A DNA stretch of 64,000 nt from Protea cynaroides (taxonomy: Eukaryota > Streptophyta > Magnoliopsida > Proteales > Proteaceae): assembly GCA_028583415.1 (NCBI GenBank), contig CM053276.1:130432451-130496450 (forward strand), written 5' to 3'. Under the pieces are notes generated by a model. It did no database searches, was not told the origin of the DNA, and saw nothing but the letters and a program-made list of their open reading frames with translations. The number at the start of each line of letters is the position of its first letter. Position 1 is the stretch's first letter. Shown piece after piece: positions 37,601 to 47,773 of the stretch. Position numbers and translations under genes: made by a program.

Positions 37601-39364
37601 TAATTCACATGGCTAATCTAGATATGTCAATTGGAAGTTAATGTGAAAACAATCTTTCTCTCCCTATGTTTGTAGCCAATTGCAAGGTTTCAAGGTCAAG
37701 CAACAGATGTTGACCTTGCAAGAAAGGAAGTAAAGAATGTGAAGAAAGAGTTGGTAAGATTTTGCTACGGCTTCAATTTAGTTTTGCAGCTAACCTGTTG
37801 TATAGCCCATGCAATTTTTTTAACAAGTATTACATTCCATATGAGATAATTCACCTGAAATATTGGGAAGAAATATGGAATTTCAGTTATGAAATGACAT
37901 ATCCATGACGCACTCGAAGTCTGGATATCAGAAGACAACGCAGTGATTCTCTAAAATGTAGGATTTATATAATGGTCTAAAAATTCTGAATGAGTTCTTT
38001 AATCCACTCAATAAAGCCTTAGTCTGAGGTGTTGTATAGTATATTGTATTAAGCATCAGTTTGGATGGTCATTGGTCAGGTTGCGATGCTCATGATTAGG
38101 ATAGACATTTAACAGATTGAGATGAGATTTGGCCTTGGGTAGCATTTCAGATTTCAACCTGATTAGTTCTCATGTTTCATGTGAGTATTTACTTCTTGTG
38201 ATCAGGAAGTTGGATCTGGTGATAAGAGTTTGAAATGTAATGGTTTGAAATTCACAGTAACTTTGTTGCATGTATTCTTCTTAAGAAGTGAATTACCTAT
38301 GTCAACACATGCAAGATCCCAACACTTCAGATTACCATTACCACACTTTTGGGTTGCATTTATATATTTAGATTTTTGATAAGTAATAATTTTTGTAATG
38401 AGAAAAAGAAGGCAATGCCAAGATTAAACCCAAAAAAAAAAAACAGAGGTTTACATGGTAGGATGAAGCCCAAGTGCAACCACCTTAGTTTGATGGCCAA
38501 GTCATAAGCTACTGTTAGCTGATCTCAACCTCCACATGCAAGATTAATACCAGCAGATGACAGAAATGTGATCTCCTAAGTCCTACTTATTGAGACTCAG
38601 ATAGAACTTGTCCTTAAAAGCTAGATCATAAGGAGAGGGTGCCCAATTCTTTGTAAGCCTCTGCATCGAGCTTTCCATATCCAATGTAGGATTATTGCAG
38701 TCACATAGAACCCCCAACACTAATGTAAACAATTACATCCACTATGGGACCTGGATTTCCTTTTATTATTTCTTTCCAGTTATGCATGGTCAAACATCAA
38801 TGCATTATTAGTTTTATGAATCTCATTTTTAGCTTATGTAGTTTTGTGAAATATCAAAATAATATTTCCCTTCTTGCCATGGATTTTATCTTTTCTAGAC
38901 CCATAGCCTTGTAAATTTCTGTAACTCATATCCTGATAAAGACAATATGAATAAAACGATTTATTAGGTCAATTAGTTTCTAAATAAAAGTGCCATGGTG
39001 CTAGGGCGTTGTGAGGTGATTTCATTGAACTATATTCACTGTTGATTTCGAATATGCTGTTAAGAACCTGAATTCAGCTAACTGTTTTATTTCTTCTCTA
39101 GGTTAATCTCTATTCAAGGCATATAGGAAAATCATCTGAGCAGATAGAGGAGGATATCAGGCGTCCAAAATATTTCAGTCCTAGTGAGGCGGTTGAATAT
39201 GGAATCATTGACAAGGTATGATTGGTAAAAAATAAAATTATTTTCTTATGTTCTTGTGACAGAAACATTACAAAATCCCTTAAATTTTTTAGGTATTGTA
39301 CAATGAAAGAGGCAGTGAAGATCGTGGAGTTATTTCTGACCTGAAAAAGGCTCAACTTATTTAA
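17268..39364 (+). CDS. CLPR4: ATP-dependent Clp protease proteolytic subunit-related protein 4, plastid
   Basis: Seven exons: 17268-17531, 21094-21297, 25411-25466, 37408-37534, 37676-37753, 39102-39215, 39293-39364. All join in frame to 304 residues, matching the roughly 305 of Arabidopsis CLPR4. Residues 1 to about 60 are Ser/Thr-rich with few acidic residues, as in a chloroplast transit peptide. The ClpP-like fold follows ([17 protein letters not shown], then LYINSTGTT). Where catalytic ClpP subunits carry the serine (around [19 protein letters not shown]) the usual GMAASM-type serine motif is absent, as expected for the non-proteolytic ClpR subunits of the plastid ClpPR core. The protein ends [14 protein letters not shown]. 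The ATG at 17268 is the first in frame. The genomic span of 22 kb comes from transposon-filled introns, intron 3 alone being about 12 kb. Confidence 0.97.
18135..18383. repeat. Near-tandem duplication, about 118 bp x 2
   Basis: Copies at 18135-18252 and 18265-18383 are nearly identical (both begin ctattgattttcttattcc), separated by 12 bp. They lie in CLPR4 intron 1. Confidence 0.9.
18598..19298. mobile_element. Probable non-autonomous hAT-type element
   Basis: The ends are inverted: TAAGGATGTCATTTT on the left, and TAAGGGTGTCAATTGG as the reverse complement on the right. Many copies of CCGAACC/GGTTTGGTT lie near both ends, as in plant hAT elements with subterminal repeats. I could not find a convincing 8-bp target duplication. 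Within CLPR4 intron 1. Confidence 0.5.
19590..20006 (+). mobile_element. L1-type LINE 3' remnant
   Basis: The translation [16 protein letters not shown] followed by [11 protein letters not shown] resembles the end of plant L1 ORF2 (zinc-finger RVT region). An A-rich tail follows at 19992-20006. The reading frame is broken upstream. It lies in CLPR4 intron 1 in sense orientation. Confidence 0.75.
21758..21853. repeat. Tandem duplication, about 49 bp x 2
   Basis: tgatagttgtaagttg...actcaatggacatgcttgtt appears at 21758 and again at 21807, in CLPR4 intron 2, next to a G-rich run. Confidence 0.85.
23287..23589 (-). repeat. Probable Ty1/copia-type 3' LTR with polypurine tract, remnant
   Basis: On the minus strand a purine tract (AAGGGGGAG, about 23590-23598) is followed by TGTTAAGATTACT and the sequence ends TTACAGCATCA, so it is TG...CA bounded and 303 bp long. 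It contains a TATA-like GCTTATAAATAAAGC, as LTR promoters do. The tract TTAAGGGGGAG-TGTT is typical of plant copia elements. I found no second LTR and no pol sequence to the right, so this looks like a truncated remnant in CLPR4 intron 2. Confidence 0.55.
27526..28321 (-). pseudogene. R2R3-MYB transcription factor fragment (exons 2 and 3), captured and frameshifted
   Basis: Exon 2 is 28192-28321, exactly 130 bp, the standard size of the second exon in plant R2R3-MYB genes. It encodes [18 protein letters not shown] and ends at LGN. After an intron, exon 3 starts at 28053 with [17 protein letters not shown], the third helix of repeat R3. A frameshift near 28001-28004 (two bases short of the expected frame) then puts [16 protein letters not shown] in another frame. 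The C-terminal tail includes KKFFLERF, reminiscent of the EFFLDRF motif I recall from the MYB61/MYB86 group. Exon 1 (R2 start) is absent. A second frame change occurs near 27700. It cannot encode a working MYB. Retained introns point to DNA-level capture. Confidence 0.85.
28543..33632 (+). mobile_element. hAT-superfamily DNA transposon, degenerate, nested
   Basis: It carries a transposase-like gene (next entry). The termini are imperfect inverted repeats sharing GGTTTCGAG, with many CGAAAC/GTTTCG subterminal motifs at both ends (28555-28760 and 33540-33620), typical of hAT. The proposed 8-bp duplication is tagtttgt (28535-28542) against tagtctgt (33633-33640), one mismatch. It inserted into the right part of the MYB-carrying inverted-repeat element. 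Confidence 0.75.
29671..33237 (+). pseudogene. hAT transposase (BED finger, DUF659-like region, C-terminal dimerisation region), broken
   Basis: It begins at ATG 29671 ([16 protein letters not shown]). A BED-type zinc finger (QCNYCGK...RLK.HLVGG) is interrupted by stops. A charged, coiled-coil-like stretch follows (29833-30417). A DUF659-like region ([41 protein letters not shown]) spans about 30560-30910 across two frames. The hAT C-terminal region ([19 protein letters not shown]) lies at about 31950-32010. The tail at 32638-33237 is Gly/Ser/Tyr-rich. Stops and frame changes show the gene is dead. Some gaps (for example 31440-31480, 31620-31700) look like introns. Confidence 0.8.
34261..34530. 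repeat. Tandem duplication, about 133 bp x 2
   Basis: Copies at 34261-34393 and 34399-34530 differ essentially by one T in a homopolymer and are separated by tttat. Near identity suggests a recent duplication. CLPR4 intron 3. Confidence 0.95.
35384..35868. repeat. Diverged tandem duplication, about 250 bp x 2
   Basis: Copy 1 (35384-35637) and copy 2 (35638-35868) share ggtgaatcttggcacat, gctgaggaag.catgtat and caattccaaagtccaaac in the same order with moderate divergence. CLPR4 intron 3. Confidence 0.85.
35895..36954 (+). mobile_element. L1-type LINE 3' end, 1.06 kb, degenerate
   Basis: Broken-frame translation gives [13 protein letters not shown] and later [20 protein letters not shown], as in the C-terminal part of plant L1 ORF2. 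The element ends in a 19-base A run (36936-36954). Several stops and frame changes are present. Sense orientation in CLPR4 intron 3, just before exon 4. Confidence 0.8.
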
Positions 39365-40675
39365 GCATACATAAACTCAGCTGGGTAGTAACACTATGGT
39401 GGCAATTGTATGGTTGATAAATTGCGAACTTGCAGCTGCAAGTGATCATCTGATCCGTAATGACTGAAGGCTGAATCAGTGTATACTGTTATCTTGCATT
39501 TCTTGGTGCTCATTTTTACTGGGCTTATGATTAATTGCAGTCTTTCATCAATACCATTGAACAATTTAGACGGCAATTGAGGTCAACTGTAAATCAATAT
39601 AACTAGTCAGTTGGCAACAGGATTCGATTTTGCAGGGCTCATGATCAAGTAGTATTATCAAGAACCTGTCTTGCTCATTTGTTTTCCAGCTGTAACTATA
39701 AGAAATCGGCAAGCCAACGTAGCGGAGAAAGGCAAGAAACTTTTAAATTCAGTCTCAATCAGTTGACTTTCTCATCTCTATGGTTAGGCACACCACCAGT
39801 TCCTGTTCTTAGATAATCCATTGGATAATGATGAGGACCAGCTGGTTCTCAATCAGTTGACTTTCTTTCATTGCCACATCTACTGTATTATTATAACTTT
39901 GGGTATTGAAAGCAATGTCACTTCTCTGTTAAGTGTGCATATATTGTGCAGTTTCAACCACTTTGCACGCCTGCCTTATTGCTTGTTTCTGTCTTGAGGT
40001 TGTTGGTTGCCCATAAAATCATCCTTCACTTTCATCCCTTCCACTACATTCTATTTGTTCTTCTGTGTCTTCCTCTCTTGCTCAAACCTCACAGGTGTGG
40101 GAGTGAGATGTAAAGAATTCGACAGCTATGCAAATGTGGGCCATACATGTACTTGAAGCCAATTTTCATACCAATTGCAGGTAGAAAATTGAAGCTAATC
40201 CTTCAAACCAATTACCAACTGAATCATGGCATGCTTAATGTCAACCCAATTGAGCCACTAAGTAGTGGTTTTCTTAGAGCTGGAGAGCATTTCTAACCAG
40301 AGTGAGAGCATGGCCATTACATAAATCTGACTTCAAATCAAGATTAGGAATTAACATTTTCTAGAACATTATCTACATTTGTGATGAAATCAACTACTCA
40401 TAATACCTTATTTTAAACTTATCAGGGAGAGACATCTGCTTAATGTATAATTCTGAGTAGTAGCTTGAGTTGTTGCTGTTGGCAGCTTGATAGTCTGGAT
40501 TTTTAAATTGCTGTTACTATTACAATAATTGAAGTCAGAAAATGATAACTCTATATTTATGTCACCATTACGTATCAACCCAATATTTTTTAAGAAAATA
40601 TATAAATCCTTAAATGGAAAAAAATCTGTCTATATGGATCTTGATGAACCCAAAATGGAATAAAAGAAAAGGATT

Positions 40676-40897
40676 GAAGCGGATCCGCATCCTCTCCTCC
40701 CGTAACCGAGGACAGTGGCAATCTTATCAGGATGATCGACATGTGGCTCTCTGTGAATCAGAGACCCACGTTCGAGCTAACACTCAGCCGATAAGTCAAG
40801 CCAACAAGGGGTTTTGGCATGAACGTGGGTCTCAGATTCATCCGAGAGTCACGTGTCGGTCATCCGGGTAAGATTTTCGCATCCACTGGGAGGAGAC
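40676..40897. mobile_element. Foldback (hairpin) MITE, copy 1
   Basis: The left arm (40720-40775) and the inverse of the right arm (40820-40880) share CAGAGACCCACGTTC-type sequence and GGATGA.CGACA.GTG. The outer ends CTCTCCTCCCGT and GTCTCCTCCCAG also pair. The left end GGATCCGCATCCTCTC links it to the family described in findings. Confidence 0.75.
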
Positions 40898-42060
40898 AAT
40901 GTGAATCGATTGAAGCACTCTTCGACCCACTCGTTTATGGATATATTTGGGCTTTCTTAAAAGTGTAGGGCCAGGATAATTGGTGGTCACCTACCCCAAT
41001 TGTAAGCTACTCATTTCTCCGTATCCCTTCATCCTAGTTAGTAATGATGACAAATTTTCTCTATGTTAATGAAGAATCACAAATGTGCTTTACTACTGCT
41101 AATGAAATAATTGAAAAGACCACAAAATTGGTAGTATTTTAATTCTCGTGTACAAATTTTCACTCAAATTCTTCCATGTAAAATTTTTCTATTTTTTTTC
41201 ACCACATTTATTTGCATTTTATATTAAAAAAACCGTAAAAAAATTATTTTACAGTAAGATTTTCTTTTTACACCATCTTACATGGAAATGAGAAATGAAG
41301 GGAGTCATAATGTTTTAAGTACAAAGAGGAAGAACTCATAACTCATTCTTCCACTGATTCCTGTTAGCACAATTGTTATACATTGAAGAGATTTCCCAAA
41401 ATGGAAGGAACACGATTTTGAATAAAAGATATTTCTAACAGACAGAAATGTATGTCTGGACCTTGGAAACCCTAAATGAAACAAGTAGATGTATATGAAG
41501 TATGAACCCTAATTAGTCTCATTTTACACATTTTAAGGGACCTTTACCAATATATGTGACCAATTACTCCTAGGTTCAGATTACCTAGATATTCGATGAT
41601 TAAACACCTACCCAATTGTGATTTTTCTACTCACTTCTCATTGTGTAATTCTCATTTAACATCATCATTCGCAGAGTAACTGTAGCGGGTCTAAATTAAT
41701 GATCAAATCTAAGAGATAGTGGCAAAATTTTATAGGCTCTCTTGAGTGCTTTTGCCCCAAATTCTAAGAATCTGACACATATATATATTATCCTCATCCA
41801 GTCCTATCTAACTGGAAAGAAAAAGGGGCCGAGGGATTGTTGGTAAGAACGCGGTTTAAGTGAGTCACTACCAAACCCAAATAAGCCTATAATGGATTAA
41901 TGAACTCAATCACCACTAAAGAGTAGAGATGGAATATAAAATTAACAACTACATGAAAGAGTCTGAGGTCATGAGGAATATAAAAGAATGTTTTGAACTC
42001 TTTCAGTACACTTTTACCAAAAAAAGAAATAAAATAAAAAAAAAACTCTTTAAGTACATA

Positions 42061-42311
42061 GGTTGTTACCGGATCCACATCCTCTCTCACCTGAGTTTGG
42101 ACAGGAGACTTGACGGCCCGGATGGATGGCCACTACCTGGCTCTTGGGTGGATCCGAACCCTCCATCCGAGCCGACATCCCTATCGGCTCAGCTTGTTGG
42201 CTCGGATGAAGGGCTCGGATCCACTTGAGAGCCAGGCGGTGGCCATCCATCCGGGCCGCCAAATCTCCCGCCCAAACTCAGGCGGGAGAGACGATTTTTA
42301 TACAGTTGCTA
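42061..42311. mobile_element. Foldback (hairpin) MITE, copy 2
   Basis: The arms, about 100 bp each, are close inverted copies (both contain GGCCCGGATGGATGGCCAC and CTGAGTTTGG). The left end is GGATCCACATCCTCTC and the right end on the inverse strand is GTATAAAAATCGTCTC. It lies 250-350 bp upstream of the expansin-like TATA box. Confidence 0.9.
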
Positions 42312-42555
42312 CCCCCCCCCAAAAAAAAAAAAAAAAAAAAAAAACCACATGGGTTGAAAGGGTGGGACCAAAAAGAAGAAAGTGGGAAAAAAAATTCGGC
42401 CGGTCTGGTTTCATTCTCTTTGTCTTGAAAAAGTATAATTGTTTCAAGGGTCAACATAGGTGTCCCTTTGTACACCTTACAATAATGATCTTAATCTTTC
42501 CTTCTGAACTTAATAGGAAAGAAGGTGGATACACCCTACTACTCTCATACCTAAC

Positions 42556-42563
42556 TATAAATA
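42556..42563 (+). promoter_or_regulatory. TATA box of the expansin-like B gene
   Basis: TATAAATA lies 100 bp upstream of the ATG, the usual spacing for a plant gene with a short 5' leader. Confidence 0.7.
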
Positions 42564-42662
42564 GGGGTTGCTCTCTCCATCACCTCCTCATCACCCCCAA
42601 CCTTGTTTTCCTCATTCATCTCCCTTACAACTTAGTTTACATTATTTGGTCATCTCTTAAAC

Positions 42663-44125
42663 ATGGGTTTGCTTCTTCGCTTCTCATCTTGTTTTCTCTC
42701 TCTCATGGTGCTCTTCCCTGCACTATGTACTTCCCAGGACACCTTTGTATCCTCAAGGGCTACGTACTTTGGTAGCCCTGATTGTTTAGGGAACCCACGT
42801 ATCTCTCTCTCTCTCTCTCTCTCATTTGTGCATAGATATCATGAACAACTACCATTTGTGCATGGATATCATGAACAACTACCATTTGTGCATGGATATC
42901 ATGAACAACTGTGGTAGTTTGTTCAATAAGATTAGGTAGACTAAATGGTTTTCATTGAAACAGGTGGAGCATGTGGTTATGCTGAATATGGACGAACCGT
43001 CTATGATGGAAACGTGGGTGCCACCTCCAAGCTCTGGAAGTACGGCGCCGGCTGTGGTGCATGCTATCAGGTCTATCTCTACATCATGGAGTTATAATAT
43101 CTAATAATTCGAAGCTTGAGTGGCAGCTGAGCTTATCATAAATAGGCTATCATATGTTTTTGGGTGCATGTCATACATTTTTTTTGTGTGGATATATCAT
43201 AAAAAAATGACCTTAAGCATATGGAAGCTCAGTTGCATTCCAGTCATGAAGAGCCCAACCACCTTTTAGCCTAACTTGAAAGAGACTTTCAAGTTCTCAA
43301 ACGGATATATATAAAAGGGTTAATCTTTATTTTGTCTGTGATGTCAAGAGCTCCTTCACACAAGCCGGTTTTTTGTTGTTAATTGCACAACATAGGTAGC
43401 TAATGATGCTCAACTGTGTTTACCAGGTGAGGTGCAAGATCCCACAAAAGTGCACCGATGAAGGGGTGATCATCGTGATCACTGACCACGGTGCAAGCGA
43501 TAATGCTGACTTAATCCTAAGCGCTAGTGCCTTTGCAAAATTGAGTCGCCCAAACACGGCCCTAGAGTTATTGGCTTATGGTGTTGTTGACATCGAATAC
43601 AAAAGGTAATTAATTATATGATCCCTTACATCAACAGCTTCATGAATTGAAGATGTACTTACTTGTTATTGTCTTAACTATGTCGCCCTTGTGCAGGGTC
43701 CCATGTCAGTACCCGGGGTACAACCTTATGGCTAAGGTCCATGAACATAGCAAATTTCCTGAATACTTGGCCATAGTTTTCATATACCAAGCAGGCTCAT
43801 ATGATATTCTAGCTGTTGAGTTTTGGCAGGTAAACCAATTTTTACAAGTCTAGTAAGATTCAGGATTATATTGTTTCAACCATTTTTGAGTGTGAGTGAC
43901 TTGTATTTTCTGGTGCAGGAGGATTGCAAAGAGTGGAGACCCATGAGAAGGGCCTACGGCACGGTCTGGGACACGACAAATCCGCCGAGGACCGCACTTA
44001 CAGTGAGGTGCCAGATTATCAGCGCCGGAGCTGCTGATGGAGTGAAATGGGTGCAGTTGAATGATGTGGTTCCTAGTGAATGGAAGGCTGGGGTTGCCTA
44101 TGACACTGCAGTTCAATTTAATTAA
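42663..44125 (+). CDS. EXLB1: Expansin-like B protein
   Basis: Five exons: 42663-42798, 42964-43070, 43427-43605, 43697-43829, 43919-44125. They join in frame to 253 residues, the normal size. Residues 1 to about 24 form a signal peptide (LLLRFSSCFLSLMVLFPALC), so the product is secreted to the cell wall. Residues 30-140 are the double-psi barrel (GH45-like) domain: RATYFGSPDC, GACGYAEYGRT, YGAGCGACYQVRC, VIIVITDHG. The HFD motif of true expansins is absent, as is normal for the EXLA/EXLB branches. The carbohydrate-binding beta-sandwich domain follows (YLAIVFIYQAG, EDCKEWRPMRRAYG, ending WKAGVAYDTAVQF). True expansins loosen cell walls; no biochemical activity is established for the EXLB branch as far as I know. 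No defects seen. Confidence 0.95.
42823..42912. repeat. 30-bp tandem repeat, three copies, in the expansin-like intron 1
   Basis: Unit catttgtgcatggatatc plus atgaacaactac, at 42823, 42853 and 42883, directly after a CT run. Copies differ by one or two bases. Confidence 0.95.
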
Positions 44126-44394
44126 TAAGAATTATCTATGTTACTAGCAGAGGGCAAGTCTTATTGTGACGGTAAAGTTATCGTATTGTAATCATAGTCA
44201 TGGGTCGGAAAAAAATGCCCTTTTTTAATCTAGGCTACTACTGCAATAAAAATGGTGTTCTTGTAGTATAGTGATAACTTTAATGAATAAAAATGGTGTT
44301 CATGTACTATAGTGATAACATTAATTAATAATAAAGTTTTTGCTTTGCTTTGCTTTCTTATATGATAATTGATTTCTCTTACACTTTTATAACT

Positions 44395-44767
44395 AACAGT
44401 GCGCAAAGCATTGATGTTGGCATTACAACATGGTTTCAACAATATCCAGTTCGAGACATAGATAGCTTGGAGGTATTTCATTTTCTACAAGGAGTCAAAC
44501 CTGTCTGTGATGCTATATATGTTGGTTACTGTAATTCTGGATATTCTCAATGTACAGGCTAAACAATGTATAGTTTGTTTTTGTTATGTTCCTCGGAGTG
44601 GGAACATGGTGGCTCATCGGATAGCTAGACAAGCTGTTCGAGGCTCTGAGGTATTATGGTGGACCAAAGACTCGGAATGGTTACAGATGTTGTGTAACTC
44701 TGATGTAAATATAGTTACTGCACCAGTCATGCAATTAACCTTTTCTTTACCCAAAAAAAAAAAAAAA
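44395..44767 (+). mobile_element. LINE 3' remnant with RNase H-like (RVT_3) C-terminus
   Basis: The translation CFCYVPRSGNMVAHRIARQA is typical of the RNase H-like domain at the end of many plant LINE ORF2 proteins. An A run follows at 44753-44767. Only the last 0.37 kb is present. Confidence 0.75.
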
Positions 44768-45052
44768 TGGAAGAAATGTATTTTTAGAATGGAGAATGTA
44801 AAAACATCAAATGAGAATGGGCTAGACAAAGAGGAATTCTCATTCTAGGCTCAAAATACAGAATGGGTTAAAGAAGGCATTCTATAATGAACTGTTTTTT
44901 CGTTCTATCCATAAAAAATATTATTTTTGTCATCTCATTATATGTTGTTGTCCTAGGATGCATTCCTTGACAAAAATATGTGGAGCCAACTAGGCAAGTT
45001 TCAACCTCGCCTAACATGATACATTCTAAGATTTTAATCCCAAAGCTATGGG

Positions 45053-45382
45053 TAGAGATGTAAAAGGATTGGATACTAACATATATGGATACAAATACGA
45101 ATGTGATTGGATGCATCCGAGCCTTTTATCCAAATTCGAATACCCCCAAACGGATACAGATGTGAATCGAATTTAGATTTTCGACTGTCTATTTACACTT
45201 CTGACTTATGTAATAGGACCTTCCCTAATGGATATGATTTGAGAAATATTTATTCGGATCGGATGGATTATCTTTCATATTATCTAAATTCAAATCCAGA
45301 TACCCTTGATTGGATACTGATACCTTTAAACGAATACATATGCTAATCGTATTTGGATTTTTGACTTTCCATTTACATCCTA
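45053..45382. mobile_element. hAT-type MITE, 330 bp
   Basis: The ends are TAGAGATGTAAAAGG on the left and TAGGATGTAAATGG (inverse) on the right, with repeated GGATAC/GAATAC motifs inside. The flanks gctatggg (45045-45052) and gctgtagg (45383-45390) differ at two of eight bases and may be an old target duplication. Confidence 0.6.
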
Positions 45383-46766
45383 GCTGTAGGGCCAATCAAA
45401 TTTTAATTCACTCTCTTAATCCACCCTAACCCCTTCCCTTTAGATTCGATCCCAAGATCTCCTAAACAACCATGCCAACACTGTTGTTGATGGAATCTGC
45501 TCAGTGCACAAGACAATGCCACGTAACTATAGAACAAGAACAAAGTTTCAGGTGGGTGGGATTTATCCCGGGACCACTCCGATACCAAAGTCACTAGACT
45601 CCACATACACATAGAATGAAACTCTTGGTGAAACAATAAAACTCCTTTAAGAGGGGGTTCCTTGAATACGGGAATTCCATTAAGCCTTCTTCCTCCTAGT
45701 AAGGAAGATGAATAGTAGATAAGGAGGACACCTCAAAGGGAATTTCAACAGAGTAATAGTACCTTAGGATAGATGTTTTTTGGGTAAGAATTCTGAATCC
45801 CTTGAAATTGATAGTTTTCCAGTATTTATAGAACCATAGTGAAGCTTCTCGGACAAGTTTCTCTCCACTTACCACCATCTTCATCCTGTGTCAGACTGGG
45901 AAGATTAGGATTAGGCAGCTACGACCCCTAGGGTGGCGCCTAAGCGTTTTATTAGCCTCTTCCGACCCCCATTCAACCCTCTTCGACTCCCTTATATCCA
46001 CGTTAGCTACTTCATCTGACAACTGTGGCCGTCATTTCTCACTTATCGAACATAAATCTTGTTTTTTGTTGATTCGATTTATGATATGGTGACGTGGCTA
46101 GTCAAGTCAACCCATCTAATTTTTTTTTGTTATTGTTAGCATTTATGAACATTAATGACAGTGTAATTAAAATCCAACTACCTCTTTCAACCTGTCTTGT
46201 TACCGCTCGTTTACTTAGAGGGGGTTGAATTAGATCTCACCCCCAATAGTTATCAGAATAGAATCTCCCTTGTTCGTACGCTCTTAGCTTAGATGTGTGC
46301 CATGTGTACCACTTAAAAAAAACACATTCATTGATCCCTTATCATCGGTTTGGATCTCTGATTCTTTATTAACGGTTTGATTTAAGTTTGAGCTTATTTT
46401 CCCCCAACAAACACCTTCAACTGTGAGCTTGGGACTCTATATAGGTTTGAGTCATTCCACTTGGGAGTTGGAATAGAGTTGTTAATTCGGATTGCGAGTC
46501 TAGTGTCGTTTGAGGGACTGTAGCTGACAATCGTGATCCAACCGTTATAGTTAACTCAAAAGTTCATTCAGTACGAATATCAATACAACAATCAATTGAT
46601 ATACAATACCGGATGAACTCCACCCGATACAATGATCAATTGATATTCATACCGGATGAACTCCACCCGAGTCAGGGCTAAGGAATCGGACAAGGGGAGA
46701 CGATTTTTTCCCGATTAAAGTCGGCTAGTAACTCTTTTTTCTTTTTCTTTTTTTGGATAAGTCTCG

Positions 46767-46793
46767 AACCCTAATTCAACCCCTATAAATATA
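46767..46793 (+). promoter_or_regulatory. Telo-box and TATA box upstream of the snoRNA candidates
   Basis: AACCCTAA (46767-46774) followed by TATAAATATA (46784-46793). A second telo-box in the other orientation (TTAGGGTTTA, 46895-46904) lies in the presumed leader. Telo-boxes near the start site are typical of plant ribosomal-protein and snoRNA genes. Confidence 0.6.
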
Positions 46794-47024
46794 TGCTTTT
46801 GTGATTCAAAAATGTACAGAGGCATTGGGTACGGCAAAAGAGGGGTGGTTGGCGTTATCGTTCGCAGCTAGGGTTCTTAGTTATTCGATTCGTTTTAGGG
46901 TTTAGATGCCGGTTGATCTTTCATGTTGAGGATTTCTTCTTTGTCTATTCGTTTTCTATTCAATTTTGTCGCTTCAATAATAGTTACTTTCGGGGGATAG
47001 AGAAAGGGAAGGTAGTAGATAGAA

Positions 47025-47128
47025 GATTGCGATGATGACTCAGAAAATTCAAGCTCAACAGACCGGAATGCAGGTTTCTTCTCTTTGGAGGAATTTGCGT
47101 GTCGATTATCCCGCTGAACTGAGCGATC
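47025..47128 (+). ncRNA. C/D-box snoRNA candidate 1 (guide to 25S rRNA)
   Basis: A perfect C box ATGATGA (47032-47038) and D box CTGA (47119-47122) are flanked by GATTGC (47025-47030) and GCGATC (47123-47128), which pair over six bases including one G-U. Internal TCAAGCTCAACAG (47049-47061) is complementary over 13 nt to the conserved 25S segment CUGUUGAGCUUGA. With CGGA (47064-47067) as a D' box, the fifth base upstream pairs with the first G after CCCU. From memory this equals yeast 25S Gm2288, the snR75 target. The rRNA sequence is recalled and was not aligned. It would direct 2'-O-methylation in the nucleolus. It is the first of up to four candidates behind one promoter. Confidence 0.75.
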
Positions 47129-47285
47129 TCCTCTTTCGATTTTTTTTTTCCTTTCGTTTTAAGCTTTTCGGGAACTTTTGTTTTAGTAGCTAGGGTTTTG
47201 GTTTTTTTTTTTTATATATTTTTTTATATTTTTTATTTCCTTTTATTTTCTTGGTGTTTAGTTTTAATTTCTGGGGGAAAATTAA

Positions 47286-47386
47286 AGGTTGCGATGAGGA
47301 TAATAAGCTCCCTCTTCTGAAATGAAGCTGAGGACGAATGCTGGCAGAATCGAACCTAATACTTTACCGCCACTACTGAGTAATCT
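47286..47386 (+). ncRNA. C/D-box snoRNA candidate 2
   Basis: The C box is GCGATGA (47291-47297, one mismatch) and the D box CTGA (47376-47379). The terminal stem is AGGTT (47286-47290) with AATCT (47382-47386), five pairs including one G-U. D' is CTGA (47317-47320). The bases just before D' (GCTCCCTCTT) can pair with GAGAGGGAGC of 18S rRNA, ten positions including one G-U. I do not know a methylated residue at the implied position. Length 101 nt, like its neighbours. Confidence 0.55.
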
Positions 47387-47499
47387 GCTTTTCCCCCTGC
47401 ATATCCAGTTACCCATAATAACTATAGAATTCTTTTTTTATATATGTATTCTTGTGTTTTTTTTTTTATTATTATTAGTTCATATTTGATTTCAATGGC

Positions 47500-47600
47500 A
47501 GATGGTAGATGAGGATGAGGCAATTTTAACAGCATATCCAACACTTGATCTGAGGGATTTGTTTCTAAGTGATTGTAACTTTTTGCTTCTGAATCTATCT
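47500..47600 (+). ncRNA. C/D-box snoRNA candidate 3 (weak)
   Basis: AGATGG (47500-47505) can pair with CTATCT (47595-47600). The inner boxes are TAGATGA (two mismatches to the C box) and CTGA (47589-47592), with another CTGA at 47550 as D'. Its 101-nt length and spacing fit the cluster, but the C box is poor and I found no rRNA target. Confidence 0.35.
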
Positions 47601-47773
47601 CTCGTTTAAGGTTTTTTTTATTTATTTATATTTTTTTTAAATCCCTCCCTCGTTTTTTAGGCGCAGATTTTTTTTGGTGGGGGGACTATAAAATTGGAAG
47701 ACCAATGTTGTGGTGTTGATCAAGTGATGAAATCAGAAATTAAATCTTAGGACACCTTCCTACACACCTCTAC

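Larger units (their letters stand above)
39365..42555. other. Intergenic between CLPR4 and the expansin-like gene
   Basis: It starts with the CLPR4 3' untranslated region and contains two hairpin elements (listed separately at 40676 and 42061). No open frame I recognise and no RNA gene seen. Confidence 0.5.
44126..46760. other. Intergenic region with LINE and MITE debris
   Basis: It contains the L1 remnant at 44395, the hAT-like MITE at 45053 and a short direct duplication near 46587-46670 (tcaattgatat...ccggatgaactccacccg twice). No protein gene recognised. Confidence 0.5.

Noticed and set aside
47040..47090. Possible protein start MMTQKIQAQQTGMQ at 47032
   Set aside because: The same bases form the C box and rRNA guide of a snoRNA candidate with a paired terminal stem, and no continuing exon was found.
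47499..47570. Possible exon MVDEDEAILTAYPTLDLRDL
   Set aside because: Too short, no donor or partner exon; it falls in snoRNA candidate 3.
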